A program made the position numbers and the translations under genes. The notes under the pieces were generated by a model. The model had not been told where the DNA came from, searched no databases, and saw only the letters and a list, made by a program, of their open reading frames with translations. DNA of 26,457 nt, taken from NCBI GenBank assembly GCA_052034445.1, contig JBPOIN010000122.1, positions 1 through 26,457 on the forward strand. The letters are read 5' to 3'. Of this stretch, positions 15,493 through 23,606 are shown in pieces (position 1 is the first letter of the stretch; each line of letters starts with the position of its first letter). This DNA is from Sterolibacterium sp052034445. Its GTDB lineage: Bacteria; Pseudomonadota; Gammaproteobacteria; Burkholderiales; Rhodocyclaceae.

Positions 15493-17610
15493 TTATTTGA
15501 CACGCATGCCGGGTTGGGCGCCGCTGTCGGGCGACAGCAGGAACAGGCCAGGCATTTTGCCATCGACTTCGGATGCCGCCAGCACCATGCCCTCGGAGAG
15601 ACCGAACTTCATTTTGCGCGGCGCGAGGTTGGCGACCATGACAGTCAGGCGTCCAACCAGCATCGCAGGATCGTAGGCAGACTTGATGCCGGCAAACACG
15701 GTGCGCGTTTCATTGTTGCCGAGTTCAAGCGTCAGCTTGAGCAGTTTTTCGGCGCCTTCGACATGCTCGGCATTCGCAATGCGCGCGATGCGCAAATCGA
15801 TTTTGGCGAAGTCGTCGATCGAGATGAACGGCTCCCATTCGCTGGACGCCTGCTGCTTGTCCTCGCTTTGCTGCTGATGCTGGGCGTGACGTTGCTGGGA
15901 ATGCACAGCTGCCGCGGCACTGGCCGGCTGCTCGGGGACCGGTGCAAGGGATGCACGGTTGGCCTCGACGAGCGCAGCAATCTGCTTCGGGTCGATGCGT
16001 TGCATGAGGTGCTGATAAGGATTGACACGTGTCGGCAGGACGGCCAAATCGTCCCAGACGAAGTCGCGTTGCATGTCGAACAACTCTTGCGCAACGCGCC
16101 CGGTCAGCCCCGGCAGCACCGGGCGCAACAGGATCGACAACACATAGAAACCGTGCAGCGCGCGCGCGCAGATATCGTGCAGTGCCGGGCGTTGCGCTTC
16201 GTCCTTGGCCAGGGCCCAGGGCGCAGCCGTGGCGATCTCGCCATTGATGCGATCGGCCAGCGCCATGATTTCGCGCAAGGCGCGCGAGAAATCGCGTGCC
16301 TCATAGTGCTCAGCGATGACGGCACCACTGCTGACGGCGCTATCGATGAGTGGTTTGGCGTCACCAAAGGCCAGCTTGCCATCAAAGAACTTGGTCAGGA
16401 ATCCGGCGCAGCGACTGGCGATGTTGATGTATTTGCCGACCAGATCGGAATTCACCCGGGCGACGAAGTCTTCGAGATTGAGGTCGATATCCTCCATCGT
16501 GCCATTCAGCTTGGCGGCAAAGTAATAGCGCAGCCACTCTGGATCCAGGCCCTGCCGCAGATAGCTCTCGGCCGTGATGAAGGTGCCGCGCGACTTGGAC
16601 ATCTTGAGGCCATCGACGGTCAGGAAACCATGCGCGAAGATCCTGGTCGGCGTGCGATAGCCAGCCTGCTCCAGCTCGGCTGGCCAGAACAGCGCGTGAA
16701 AATACAGGATGTCCTTGCCAATGAAGTGATACAGCTCGGCCGTCGAATCCTTGGCCCAGTAGGTATCGAAGTCCATACCCGTGCGGTCGCACAGATTCTT
16801 GAAGGAGCCCATGTAACCGATCGGCGCATCGAGCCAGACATAGAAATATTTTTTCCCGGCGCCCGGAATCTCGAAACCGAAATACGGCGCATCGCGCGAA
16901 ATATCCCAGTCAGTGAGCTTGTTCTCTTCCGGCAAGCCGAGCCATTCCTGCATCTTGTTGGCGGCTTCGGGTTGCAGGCGCCCTTCCGCACGGGTGTAGG
17001 TGCGCAGGAAATTCTGGCAACGCGGGTCGGAAAGCTTGAAGAAGTAATGTTCCGATGCGCGCAAAACGGGCGTCGCGCCCGAGACCGCCGAATACGGATT
17101 CTTCAGGTCGGTCGGCACATAGGCGGCGCCACAGCTCTCGCAGGAATCGCCATATTGATCCTTGGCACCACATTTGGGACACTCGCCCTTGATGAAGCGA
17201 TCGGGCAGGAACATTTCCTTGACCGGATCGTAATACTGCTCGATCGTGCGCGTTTCGATAAGACCGGCGTTGCGCAGCTTCAGGTAAATATCCTCGGCGT
17301 AATGCTGTGTTTCTGCCGAATGGGTGGTGTAGTAATTGTCGAAAGCAATATTGAATCCGGCAAAATCACGACTATGCTCGCCATGTACACGGGCAATCAG
17401 CTGCTCGGGCGTGATGCCCTCCTTCTCGGCGCGCAGCATGATCGGCGTGCCATGCGTATCATCGGCGCAGACATAATGACACTCATGGCCACGCTGTTTC
17501 TGGAAGCGCACCCAGATATCGGTCTGAATGTATTCGACCAGATGGCCGAGATGAATCGAGCCATTGGCATACGGCAATGCAGAGGTAACGAGAATGCGGC
17601 GGCCAGTCAT
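15493..17610 (-). CDS. metG: methionyl-tRNA synthetase
   Basis: Charges tRNA-Met with methionine using ATP. The 705 aa contain the HIGH-type motif HLGH at 20-23, a zinc site with C144, C147, C157 and C160 (CPKCG ... CESCG), and KMSKS at 336-340. The anticodon-binding domain follows to about 550, then a Gln/Ser-rich linker (about 560-595) and a C-terminal tRNA-binding OB-fold domain (DFAKIDLRIARI, later APRKMKFGLSEGM). This is the long, dimer-forming bacterial form. ATG at 17610 is the only sensible start. Upstream of it lies an IS element; downstream the hyf-like genes follow directly. Confidence 0.96.
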   Translation of the reverse strand: MTGRRILVTSALPYANGSIHLGHLVEYIQTDIWVRFQKQRGHECHYVCADDTHGTPIMLRAEKEGITPEQLIARVHGEHSRDFAGFNIAFDNYYTTHSAETQHYAEDIYLKLRNAGLIETRTIEQYYDPVKEMFLPDRFIKGECPKCGAKDQYGDSCESCGAAYVPTDLKNPYSAVSGATPVLRASEHYFFKLSDPRCQNFLRTYTRAEGRLQPEAANKMQEWLGLPEENKLTDWDISRDAPYFGFEIPGAGKKYFYVWLDAPIGYMGSFKNLCDRTGMDFDTYWAKDSTAELYHFIGKDILYFHALFWPAELEQAGYRTPTRIFAHGFLTVDGLKMSKSRGTFITAESYLRQGLDPEWLRYYFAAKLNGTMEDIDLNLEDFVARVNSDLVGKYINIASRCAGFLTKFFDGKLAFGDAKPLIDSAVSSGAVIAEHYEARDFSRALREIMALADRINGEIATAAPWALAKDEAQRPALHDICARALHGFYVLSILLRPVLPGLTGRVAQELFDMQRDFVWDDLAVLPTRVNPYQHLMQRIDPKQIAALVEANRASLAPVPEQPASAAAAVHSQQRHAQHQQQSEDKQQASSEWEPFISIDDFAKIDLRIARIANAEHVEGAEKLLKLTLELGNNETRTVFAGIKSAYDPAMLVGRLTVMVANLAPRKMKFGLSEGMVLAASEVDGKMPGLFLLSPDSGAQPGMRVK

Positions 17611-17670
17611 GATGGGTTCGCGGGATGGATTTGAATTTTGTGAAGCCTGAATTGTAAACCCGTTGCAGGC

Positions 17671-17700
17671 TGATCCGGCATCACCTCATGAATTTGGCGC
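17671..17700. repeat. possible remnant of a related IS end
   Basis: TGATCCGGC at 17671-17679 followed after eight bases by ATGAATTTG repeats the pattern of the true IS left end (TGATCCGGC, four bases, ATGAACTTG) about 100 bases further in. The two are in the same orientation. It looks like a diverged end of a related element left in the flanking DNA. Confidence 0.35.
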
Positions 17701-18829
17701 ATTGGTCGCGCATCTGGTCGCCTACGCCATCATCACTGCAGCGTAGTGTCTCGCGTTGCCGCGTCGGAACTATTGATCCGGCTTTCATGAACTTGAATAA
17801 AGCAGCGTATTTGACGGGGCCATGTTGAAAGTAGCTATGGATACGTTCGGGCTGTTTCTGGACACTGCGCAAGTGTCGGGAGGCAGCCTTGACCAATTGC
17901 AGCTTGGTCCGTGCCGGCGCTTGCTTGGTGACCGCCTGTTTGATGTCGGCGTTGGCCATTTCGTCGGGATTGAGTTCGGGACTGTAGCTGGGCAGGTAGA
18001 AGACCTCGATCGCATCGGCGTGCTTGGCCAGCCAAGCCTTGACCGGTTTGCAGTGATGGACCCGGAGGTTGTCCAGTACCAGAAAGATCTTCCTGGGCGC
18101 GCCCTTGATCAGCCGGCGCAGGAAGTCGATCAGGATGTCCGGGTTGAGTGCGCCGTCAAAAATCTTCCAGCGTATCTGCCCTTTGTTGGTCACGGTCGAG
18201 ATGATCGACAGACCGTTCCGCTTGCTATTGACGCGAATGACCGGCGTCGCGCCTTTGGGCGCAAAGCCGCGACCGCGAACGTCATCGCTACGCAGCCTGC
18301 TCTCGTCGCCCCAGTGAATCTCGGCGCCTTCCTGCTTGGCCCGCGCTGCAATAGCCGGGTAGTCCGTCTCAAGCCAGTGTTTGACCGCTGTCGGCGACTG
18401 TTCGTAGGCCTTGCGAATCGGCTTTTGCGGGGTAAAGCCCCAGCGCTTCAGGTAGGTGCCCATGGTGCGCACCGGCAGGTGAGTCGCAAATCGATCGGCA
18501 ATCAAGTCGGCGACTGCATTGCGCGACCACAGCGCATACGGCAACTTGATCTGGTCGGGCGTCTTGTCCCGGATCAACTGTTGCACTTCGCGTTCCTGCT
18601 CGGCCGTCAGCACGCGTCCCTCGCCAACCTTGCGTCCGCCGATGGCGTCGCGCAATGCCTTGGCTCCCCCATCGGCGTGTCGCTTGCAGATGTCGCCCCC
18701 CCGTCGGCTCAGTCCGGTTTGCGCCGCAATTGCGTCATAGGTCATTCCCGCCTTGCGCAGTCGAATCACCTGAACACGTCTCTCATGCCGCGCATCGCGC
18801 GGCAGCGATCTCATGTCTGTCGTTTCCAT
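17681..18829 (-). CDS. IS630-family transposase with read-through tail
   Basis: DDE transposase of 382 aa in the window. An N-terminal helix-turn-helix (RRVQVIRLRKAGMTYDAIAA) is followed by the catalytic core: D175 in HWGDESRLR, D253 in VLDNLRVHH, and E290 in YSPELNPDE, the usual IS630 DDE layout. METTDMRSLP at ATG 18829 is the family-like start; the frame is open to an ATG at 18856. The element ends inside residue 353, so the last 30 residues, up to the stop at 17681, are coded by flanking DNA. All catalytic residues are present; the element may be active unless the added tail harms it. Confidence 0.92.
   Translation of the reverse strand: METTDMRSLPRDARHERRVQVIRLRKAGMTYDAIAAQTGLSRRGGDICKRHADGGAKALRDAIGGRKVGEGRVLTAEQEREVQQLIRDKTPDQIKLPYALWSRNAVADLIADRFATHLPVRTMGTYLKRWGFTPQKPIRKAYEQSPTAVKHWLETDYPAIAARAKQEGAEIHWGDESRLRSDDVRGRGFAPKGATPVIRVNSKRNGLSIISTVTNKGQIRWKIFDGALNPDILIDFLRRLIKGAPRKIFLVLDNLRVHHCKPVKAWLAKHADAIEVFYLPSYSPELNPDEMANADIKQAVTKQAPARTKLQLVKAASRHLRSVQKQPERIHSYFQHGPVKYAALFKFMKAGSIVPTRQRETLRCSDDGVGDQMRDQCAKFMR
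17771..17782 (+). repeat. IS left terminal repeat with TA duplication
   Basis: TATTGATCCGGC: target TA plus the 10-base terminal repeat. Exact inverse of the right end at 18875-18886. Confidence 0.85.
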
Positions 18830-18884
18830 CAGATCCATTTGATGGGCAGCGTCCAAATTTCCAAGTGCATTGTGGCCGGATCAA
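17773..18884. mobile_element. IS630-family insertion sequence, 1112 bp
   Basis: The element is bounded by perfect 10-base terminal repeats TTGATCCGGC / GCCGGATCAA, which continue imperfectly for about 27 bases. It is flanked on both sides by TA (17771-17772 and 18885-18886), the target duplication of IS630/Tc1-type elements. It carries a single transposase gene on the minus strand. It sits between metG and the Fic gene. No gene is clearly broken: rejoining the flanks across one TA gives no convincing long frame. Confidence 0.85.
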
Positions 18885-18886
18885 TA
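18875..18886 (-). repeat. IS right terminal repeat with TA duplication
   Basis: GCCGGATCAATA: inverse of the left end, with TA at the outer edge. Confidence 0.85.
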
Positions 18887-18959
18887 ACCACTCCAATCAA
18901 TTCACGCATGCGACGCATTTCAGACTCCGAACGTGGGGGGCGGCAGGTAAGTCCAACAG

Positions 18960-20135
18960 TCATTCTCCATGATTTGAATCGCCCCCACGCCGCAGCAATG
19001 CCACCACCTCATGCGCCACGAAAACCCGGTTACGGCGGCGTTCCGAGGCCTGCAGGATACCCAGCCTGACGAGTTGTGCGATGGCGGTATTGGCGGCGGG
19101 GAAGCTGACGCCGAGGCGCTCTTTGACCGAATTGGCCGTAACGATGGGGGTGCCGAGCAGCATCTCGATCAGTTTGCGGCCCGTGGCGTCGCCGCGCAGC
19201 GTGGCCACATGCTGGCGCCAGGCGTCGCGCAGAGTCAACAGGTTGCGTGTCAGCATGGCGGCCTCGGTGCATGAGGCGCTGACCCCGCGTGCCAGGAAGC
19301 GCACCCAGTTCTGCCATTCGCCGCGCGTCTGCGCGGCCAGCAGAGTGGCGTAATAGCTGCGCTGGTTCGACTTGAGGTAGCCGGCCAGATAGACCGGCGG
19401 ATAGCCTTCCGCCGCCAGCATGATCGGCAGGAGCAGGCGGCCGACGCGGCCATTGCCGTCGCGGAAGGGATGGATGGCTTCGAACTGGGCATGCGCAATG
19501 GCCAGACGCACGACGATCGACACGACGGCGACACCGTCCGCTTGATACTGCAGCAGCCCGCTCAGATCATCGAGACAGGGGTGGATCTGATCGGGTGGCG
19601 GCGGCACCAAGCTGGCGTCGTAGATGTTGCCGCTGCCGATCCAGTTCTGAATGCTGCGCAACGCCCCCGGTGTGTCGCAGTAGTCCTCGACGCCGTCCAT
19701 CAGCAGACGATGCAGTTGCTGGATCAACGCGACACTGATCGCACTGGTACCGGCTTGCCGGACGGCCTGCAGGCCGGCATCGAGCGCCTTGACGTAGTTG
19801 AGCGTGACCCGGACGTCGCCGGACAAGCCTTCCGCGTCACCGGTCGCCTCATACTCGAACAGTTCATCGACTTCGGCGCGGGTACCCTCGATCTGGCTGC
19901 TGTGGACCGCTTCGCGGCGATCCAGCGTGCGGGCGATTAGATCGGGATTGGGCAGATCGGCAGCCAGCTTGCGCACCAGCCCGAGCGATTCGTGCGCCTT
20001 GAGCAGCTCATGTTCGATGCCTGCCAGCGGCACCGTGTTGGGCGTCGGCGGCGGAATGAGCGCAAAAGCACCGGAACGATCCGGGACCGGAACGAGCCGC
20101 TTCTGGTGCGCAGGGCTGAGGTCGGCGCGCTTCAC
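18960..20135 (-). CDS. Fic-domain protein with winged-helix C-terminus (putative AMP transferase)
   Basis: Fic proteins usually move AMP (or another nucleotide part) onto hydroxyl side chains of target proteins. The 391 aa contain an intact active-site motif HPFRDGNGRVGR at 222-233. An inhibitory helix motif of the form S/TxxxEG lies before it (SSQIEG at 79-84), so this is a class II, self-inhibited Fic protein. The C-terminal 90 residues look like a winged helix (SVKERLGVSFPAANTAIAQL), common in standalone Fic proteins. The start is GTG at 20135 after AAGG; no in-frame ATG fits better. The gene stands alone beside an IS element, without a visible antitoxin. Targets are unknown; it could also deAMPylate. 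Confidence 0.9.
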   Translation of the reverse strand: MKRADLSPAHQKRLVPVPDRSGAFALIPPPTPNTVPLAGIEHELLKAHESLGLVRKLAADLPNPDLIARTLDRREAVHSSQIEGTRAEVDELFEYEATGDAEGLSGDVRVTLNYVKALDAGLQAVRQAGTSAISVALIQQLHRLLMDGVEDYCDTPGALRSIQNWIGSGNIYDASLVPPPPDQIHPCLDDLSGLLQYQADGVAVVSIVVRLAIAHAQFEAIHPFRDGNGRVGRLLLPIMLAAEGYPPVYLAGYLKSNQRSYYATLLAAQTRGEWQNWVRFLARGVSASCTEAAMLTRNLLTLRDAWRQHVATLRGDATGRKLIEMLLGTPIVTANSVKERLGVSFPAANTAIAQLVRLGILQASERRRNRVFVAHEVVALLRRGGDSNHGE

Positions 20136-20533
20136 GATGCCCTTAATAACACCTTCAGTAGTTAAAGGTTAATTTGATAGCAGATAATAATTCAGGATGC
20201 CATGCAAGGCTAGCGCCGCTGCGGGGCATTGCGGCGGAATGCAGGCAGTCCTGTCTGGACAGAACTCTTGAGCCGCCATTGCGCCGCCAATCCGCATGCG
20301 CGCAGGGAGGCATGCAGCAAGCCGGTGGTTGAATCCGGCCATTCTAAATTCAATGGCGGACGTTGCCGCACGCGAAGATGCGCCGTAGCGCGGCGCTGCC
20401 CGAGTTTTAGTCCGTATGGACGATGAACCCCCTGCGCCCTGTCGGGATACTCCCGCGATTGTTTTTACGCAGACCCTGCAATCTGCCGACTGTCGCCCGA
20501 CCGTCGGCGCCTCAACAACCCACAGGAGCAATC
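20136..20533. other. 398-base intergenic region between fic and the CoA-ligase operon
   Basis: No gene is seen. The part next to fic (20140-20195) is AT-rich, with repeated GTTAA units, and should hold the fic promoter. The rest is GC-rich and has small dyads: CTGTCTGGACAG at 20251-20262, two GCATGC copies at 20294 and 20310, and GCCATT/AATGGC at 20338-20357 with an 8-base spacer that could be an operator. Promoter boxes for the plus-strand operon could not be fixed. Confidence 0.6.
20486..20507 (+). promoter_or_regulatory. hairpin in the 5' leader of the CoA-ligase operon
   Basis: CCGAC-T-GTC, four-base loop GCCC, then GAC-C-GTCGG: an eight-pair stem with one mismatch, ending 26 bases before the first start codon. 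It could affect translation or mRNA stability. No T tract follows, so it is not a terminator. Confidence 0.35.
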
Positions 20534-20845
20534 ATGAAAACCTTGAAATCCGGCGTACGCCTGAAGAGCGCTGCATGTGACACCGAAGTCATGGTGACCA
20601 AGGCCGCCGCTGACGAAATTCAGCTGACCTGCGGCGGTATCGAAATGCTCGAAATGTCGGCCGCCAAGCCGGCAGGCGCCGCGCCTGACGCCGCTCATGC
20701 CGCTGGCACGCTGGTCGGCAAGCGCTATGTGAACGAGGCGGACAGCTTCGAATTCCTGTGCACCAAGGGCGGCAAGGGCAACCTGGCCATCAATGGCGTC
20801 GCCTTGCAGGTCAAGCAGGCCAAGGCCCTGCCGTCGTCTGATTAA
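20534..20845 (+). CDS. small uncharacterised protein linked to acyl-CoA synthetase
   Basis: A 103-aa soluble protein with no signal peptide. It starts MKTLKSGVRLKSAACDTEVM, and ATG at 20534 follows AGGAGCA, so the start is firm. Three cysteines (C15, C33, C76) sit in short hydrophilic turns: ACDTEV, LTCGGIE and FLCTKGGKG; they may bind a metal or be structural. An Ala/Pro-rich linker at 43-58 splits an N-terminal from a C-terminal half. The gene ends 18 bases before the acyl-CoA synthetase gene, so the two are cotranscribed. I do not know its function; the position suggests an accessory role for the ligase. Confidence 0.8.
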   Translation: MKTLKSGVRLKSAACDTEVMVTKAAADEIQLTCGGIEMLEMSAAKPAGAAPDAAHAAGTLVGKRYVNEADSFEFLCTKGGKGNLAINGVALQVKQAKALPSSD

Positions 20846-20863
20846 TTTGAAGGAAGCGCTCTC

Positions 20864-22360
20864 ATGAATCTGGCCATGGCCCTGGAAATGTCGGCGGAGT
20901 GCTTCCCCGACCGCGTCGCCGTCAGCTCCGACGGCAAGAATATGACCTACGGCGAGCTGCTCGCCGCCGCCAAGCGCGCTGCTGCCGAGATCAAGGCCAG
21001 CGGCGTCAAGTATGTCGGTCTGCTCGACATCAGCAGCCTGGCAGTGCCGGTGGCGGTGTTCGCCTCGGCCTTCGCCGGCGTGCCCTATGTGCCGCTCAAC
21101 TACCGTCTGACCAAGCCGGAACTCGAAGAGCTGCTGGAGCGCATCGCGCCGGCCTACCTGGTCACCGACACGCCAGCGATCAGCCCGCTGACGGTGCCGG
21201 CCGGCGTCCAGGTGGTGCTGCGCGAGGACTTCCTCACGCTCGCCCGCTCGGCAGGCCCGCAGGCCGAGTCCGCGCCCGGCGAGCCCTCCGACGTGGCGAT
21301 CCAGCTGTTCACCAGCGGCACCACCGGCAAGCCGAAGGCGGCCGTGCTGCGTCATGAAAACCTCATGTCGTACATCCTCGGCACCGTCGAGTTCGGTTCC
21401 GCCGACGAGAACGACGCCGTGCTGGTCTCCGTGCCGCCGTACCACATCGCCGGCATCTCTGCGGTGCTGAGCTCCACCTACGCCTGCCGGCGCATGGTGC
21501 AGCTGGCGAACTTCGACGCCAAGACCTGGCTGCAACTCTGCCGCGACGAAAAAATCAGCAACGCCTTCGTCGTGCCGACCATGTTCTCGCGCGTCATCGA
21601 CTACCTGACCGAGACCGGCGAGCCGGCGAATCTGCCGAATCTTCGCGCCATCGCCTACGGCGGCGGCAAGATGCCGCTGTCGGTCATCGAACGCGCCATG
21701 GCCTTGCTGCCGGATGTCGATTACACCAACGCCTACGGCCTCACCGAAACCAGCTCCACGGTCTGCCTGCTGACGCCGGAAGATCACCGCAGCGGCGCGG
21801 CCGGCACCGATCCGGAAGTGCGCAAGCGCCTCACCTCGGTCGGCAAGCCGATCGGTTCGATCGAACTCATCATCCGCGACGACGACGGCAAGCCGCTCGG
21901 CCCGAACCAGGCCGGCGACATCTTCGTGCGCGGCGGCCAGGTGGCCGGCGAATACCTCGGCCTTGGCAGCATGCTCGACAAGGACGGCTGGTTCCCGACG
22001 CGCGACCGTGGTTACGTCGACAACTACGGCTACGTCTATCTCGAAGGCCGTGCCGACGACGTCATCGTGCGCGGCGGCGAGAACATCTCGCCGGGCGAGA
22101 TCGAGGACGTGCTGCTCGAACACCCGGCTGTCTCCGACATCGCCGTCGTCGCCATTCCCGACGAGCAGTGGGGCGAGAACGTCGGCGCCGCCATTGTCCT
22201 CAAGGACAAGGCCAGCGCCAGCGTCGAAGAGTTGCAGGAGTGGGTCAAGGCGCGTTTGCGCTCCTCGCGCGTGCCGGCCAAAATCCTGTTCAAGGACCAG
22301 CTGCCCTACAACGAAATGGGCAAGGTGCTGCGCCGCGTGGTGAAGAAGGACTTCGCCTAA
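20864..22360 (+). CDS. AMP-forming acyl-CoA synthetase (acid:CoA ligase)
   Basis: Activates a carboxylic acid to its CoA thioester through an acyl-AMP intermediate. The 498 aa show the ANL superfamily motifs: P-loop TSGTTGKPK at 150-158, YGLTETSS at 291-298, the RDRGYVDNYGYVYLEGRADD hinge region, GENISPGEIEDVL, and the C-terminal catalytic lysine K487 in NEMGKVLRR. ATG at 20864 follows AAGGAAGC. The substrate cannot be read from the sequence; similarity is to medium/long-chain or cyclic-acid ligases of degradation pathways. Third codon positions look more GC-rich than in the hyf genes. A strong hairpin follows the gene. Confidence 0.92.
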   Translation: MNLAMALEMSAECFPDRVAVSSDGKNMTYGELLAAAKRAAAEIKASGVKYVGLLDISSLAVPVAVFASAFAGVPYVPLNYRLTKPELEELLERIAPAYLVTDTPAISPLTVPAGVQVVLREDFLTLARSAGPQAESAPGEPSDVAIQLFTSGTTGKPKAAVLRHENLMSYILGTVEFGSADENDAVLVSVPPYHIAGISAVLSSTYACRRMVQLANFDAKTWLQLCRDEKISNAFVVPTMFSRVIDYLTETGEPANLPNLRAIAYGGGKMPLSVIERAMALLPDVDYTNAYGLTETSSTVCLLTPEDHRSGAAGTDPEVRKRLTSVGKPIGSIELIIRDDDGKPLGPNQAGDIFVRGGQVAGEYLGLGSMLDKDGWFPTRDRGYVDNYGYVYLEGRADDVIVRGGENISPGEIEDVLLEHPAVSDIAVVAIPDEQWGENVGAAIVLKDKASASVEELQEWVKARLRSSRVPAKILFKDQLPYNEMGKVLRRVVKKDFA

Positions 22361-22403
22361 GCTGCCAGACGAAGCTCCGGCTTCGAGTAACATTTGCGTC
22401 ACC

Positions 22404-22433
22404 CGTGTGCCGCTCCCCCGGGAGCGGCACACG
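22404..22433 (+). terminator. strong hairpin between CoA-ligase and DUF1214 genes
   Basis: Perfect 14-pair stem CGTGTGCCGCTCCC / GGGAGCGGCACACG with a two-base loop, followed by CATTTTG with a short T run. It lies 43 bases after the ligase stop and 48 before the DUF1214 start, so it may end or thin out transcription within the unit. Confidence 0.6.
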
Positions 22434-22481
22434 CATTTTGAGCCGACCATTTGCCACCAGCGGTCACCAGCGAGGATTGAA

Positions 22482-23606
22482 ATGAGCGATCCGGCACTCG
22501 ATCCCGTTCTCAGCGGCGCAAGCTGGGAACAATTCTGCGACACCCTCAAGCGCGCCGGCCAGCAGATCCTGCGCCCCGAAGCGCCGGACGACGCCTTCAC
22601 CCGCGCCGAGGGCTGGCGCTACCTGAGCCGCCTCGCCCGCGTCGCCCTCGAAATGCACGTGGAATACGCCGACCCGCGCTGGCCCGGTTTCATCAAGCCC
22701 TCGCACGAGACGGTCAAGATCGGCGCCGACAGTCCCGACAACCTCTACCTCTCGGCGCGCATCGACGGCCGTTGCGAGTACCGCGTGCGCGGCACGCGCG
22801 GCAGCGTCTCGGCGCTGAACTTCGCCACCAAGACCGGCGGCTACGCCAACCGCGACGGGCGCATGGACGGCAGCGGCTTCATCGATGCCAAGCGCATGAC
22901 CTTCGCCGCCGACGGCAGCTTCGAGCTGATCCTCAGCCAGCATCCGCATCCCGGCAACTGGCTGGCGATGACGGACGACACCAACCTGCTGCTGGTGCGG
23001 CAGACCTTCCTCGACCGCGCCACTGAACAGCCGGCGCAGCTCAGCATCGAGCGAATTCAACGCTCCGGCAGCCATGAACCACCGCAGCCGCTCGACCCCG
23101 TCACGCTGCACGAGAACCTGCAACGCGCCGCCAGCTTCGTCGACAACACCGCGCGCCTGTTCGCCGACTGGGCGCAGCTGTTCCAGGCGCAGCCGCCCAA
23201 CACCCTGCCGCCGCGCGACCAGGCCATGTTCCAGGCGGCCGGCGGCGATCCGAACATTTACTATTACCACGGCTGCTGGGCACTGGCGCCCGACGAGGCG
23301 CTGCTGGTCGAACTCGCGCGCATTCCCGAATGCGACTTCTGGAACTTCCAGGTCGACAACTACTGGATGGAATCGCTCGACTACCGCTACCACCGTATCC
23401 ACCACAACAAGCACAGCGCGCAGCCCGATGCGCACGGCGGCGTCACGCTGGTCGTTGCCCACCGCGATCCGGGCGTGCCGAACTGGCTGGAAACTGCCGG
23501 ACACAGCTGCGGCACCATGTGCTTCCGCTGGATCGGCGCCAAGGAGTTCGTGCATCCGCAGACGCGCGTGGTGAAGCTCGGCGAACTACGCGGCTGCGCC
23601 CCCTGA
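22482..23606 (+). CDS. DUF1214-domain protein
   Basis: A 374-aa protein with no signal peptide or membrane segment. The C-terminal half matches the DUF1214 family: GNWLAMTDDTNLLLVRQTFL at 158-177, WALAPDEALLVEL at 266-278, FWNFQVDNYWMESLDYR at 287-303, a His-rich stretch YRYHRIHHNKH at 301-311, and HRDPGVPNWLETAGH at 327-341. The family has no established reaction; members are often near lipid or steroid catabolism genes in actinobacteria and proteobacteria. ATG at 22482 follows GAGGATTGAA. It is downstream of the acyl-CoA synthetase in the same direction, but separated by a terminator-like hairpin. The conserved aromatic, His and Asp residues could form a binding pocket; this is inference. 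Confidence 0.85.
   Translation: MSDPALDPVLSGASWEQFCDTLKRAGQQILRPEAPDDAFTRAEGWRYLSRLARVALEMHVEYADPRWPGFIKPSHETVKIGADSPDNLYLSARIDGRCEYRVRGTRGSVSALNFATKTGGYANRDGRMDGSGFIDAKRMTFAADGSFELILSQHPHPGNWLAMTDDTNLLLVRQTFLDRATEQPAQLSIERIQRSGSHEPPQPLDPVTLHENLQRAASFVDNTARLFADWAQLFQAQPPNTLPPRDQAMFQAAGGDPNIYYYHGCWALAPDEALLVELARIPECDFWNFQVDNYWMESLDYRYHRIHHNKHSAQPDAHGGVTLVVAHRDPGVPNWLETAGHSCGTMCFRWIGAKEFVHPQTRVVKLGELRGCAP

Noticed and set aside
15514..17634. 706-codon plus-strand frame opposite metG
   Set aside because: It is the antisense shadow of metG, whose motifs (HLGH, KMSKS, zinc cysteines) are clear. The plus-strand product has no recognisable domain.
18932..18989. Inverted pair CGTGGGGGGCG / CGCCCCCACG around the fic stop as terminator
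   Set aside because: The loop is 37 bases, the stem overlaps the coding end and no T tract follows; weak support.
20465..22600. 711-codon minus-strand frame opposite the CoA ligase
   Set aside because: Shadow frame caused by strong GC at third codon positions; the ligase motifs are on the plus strand.
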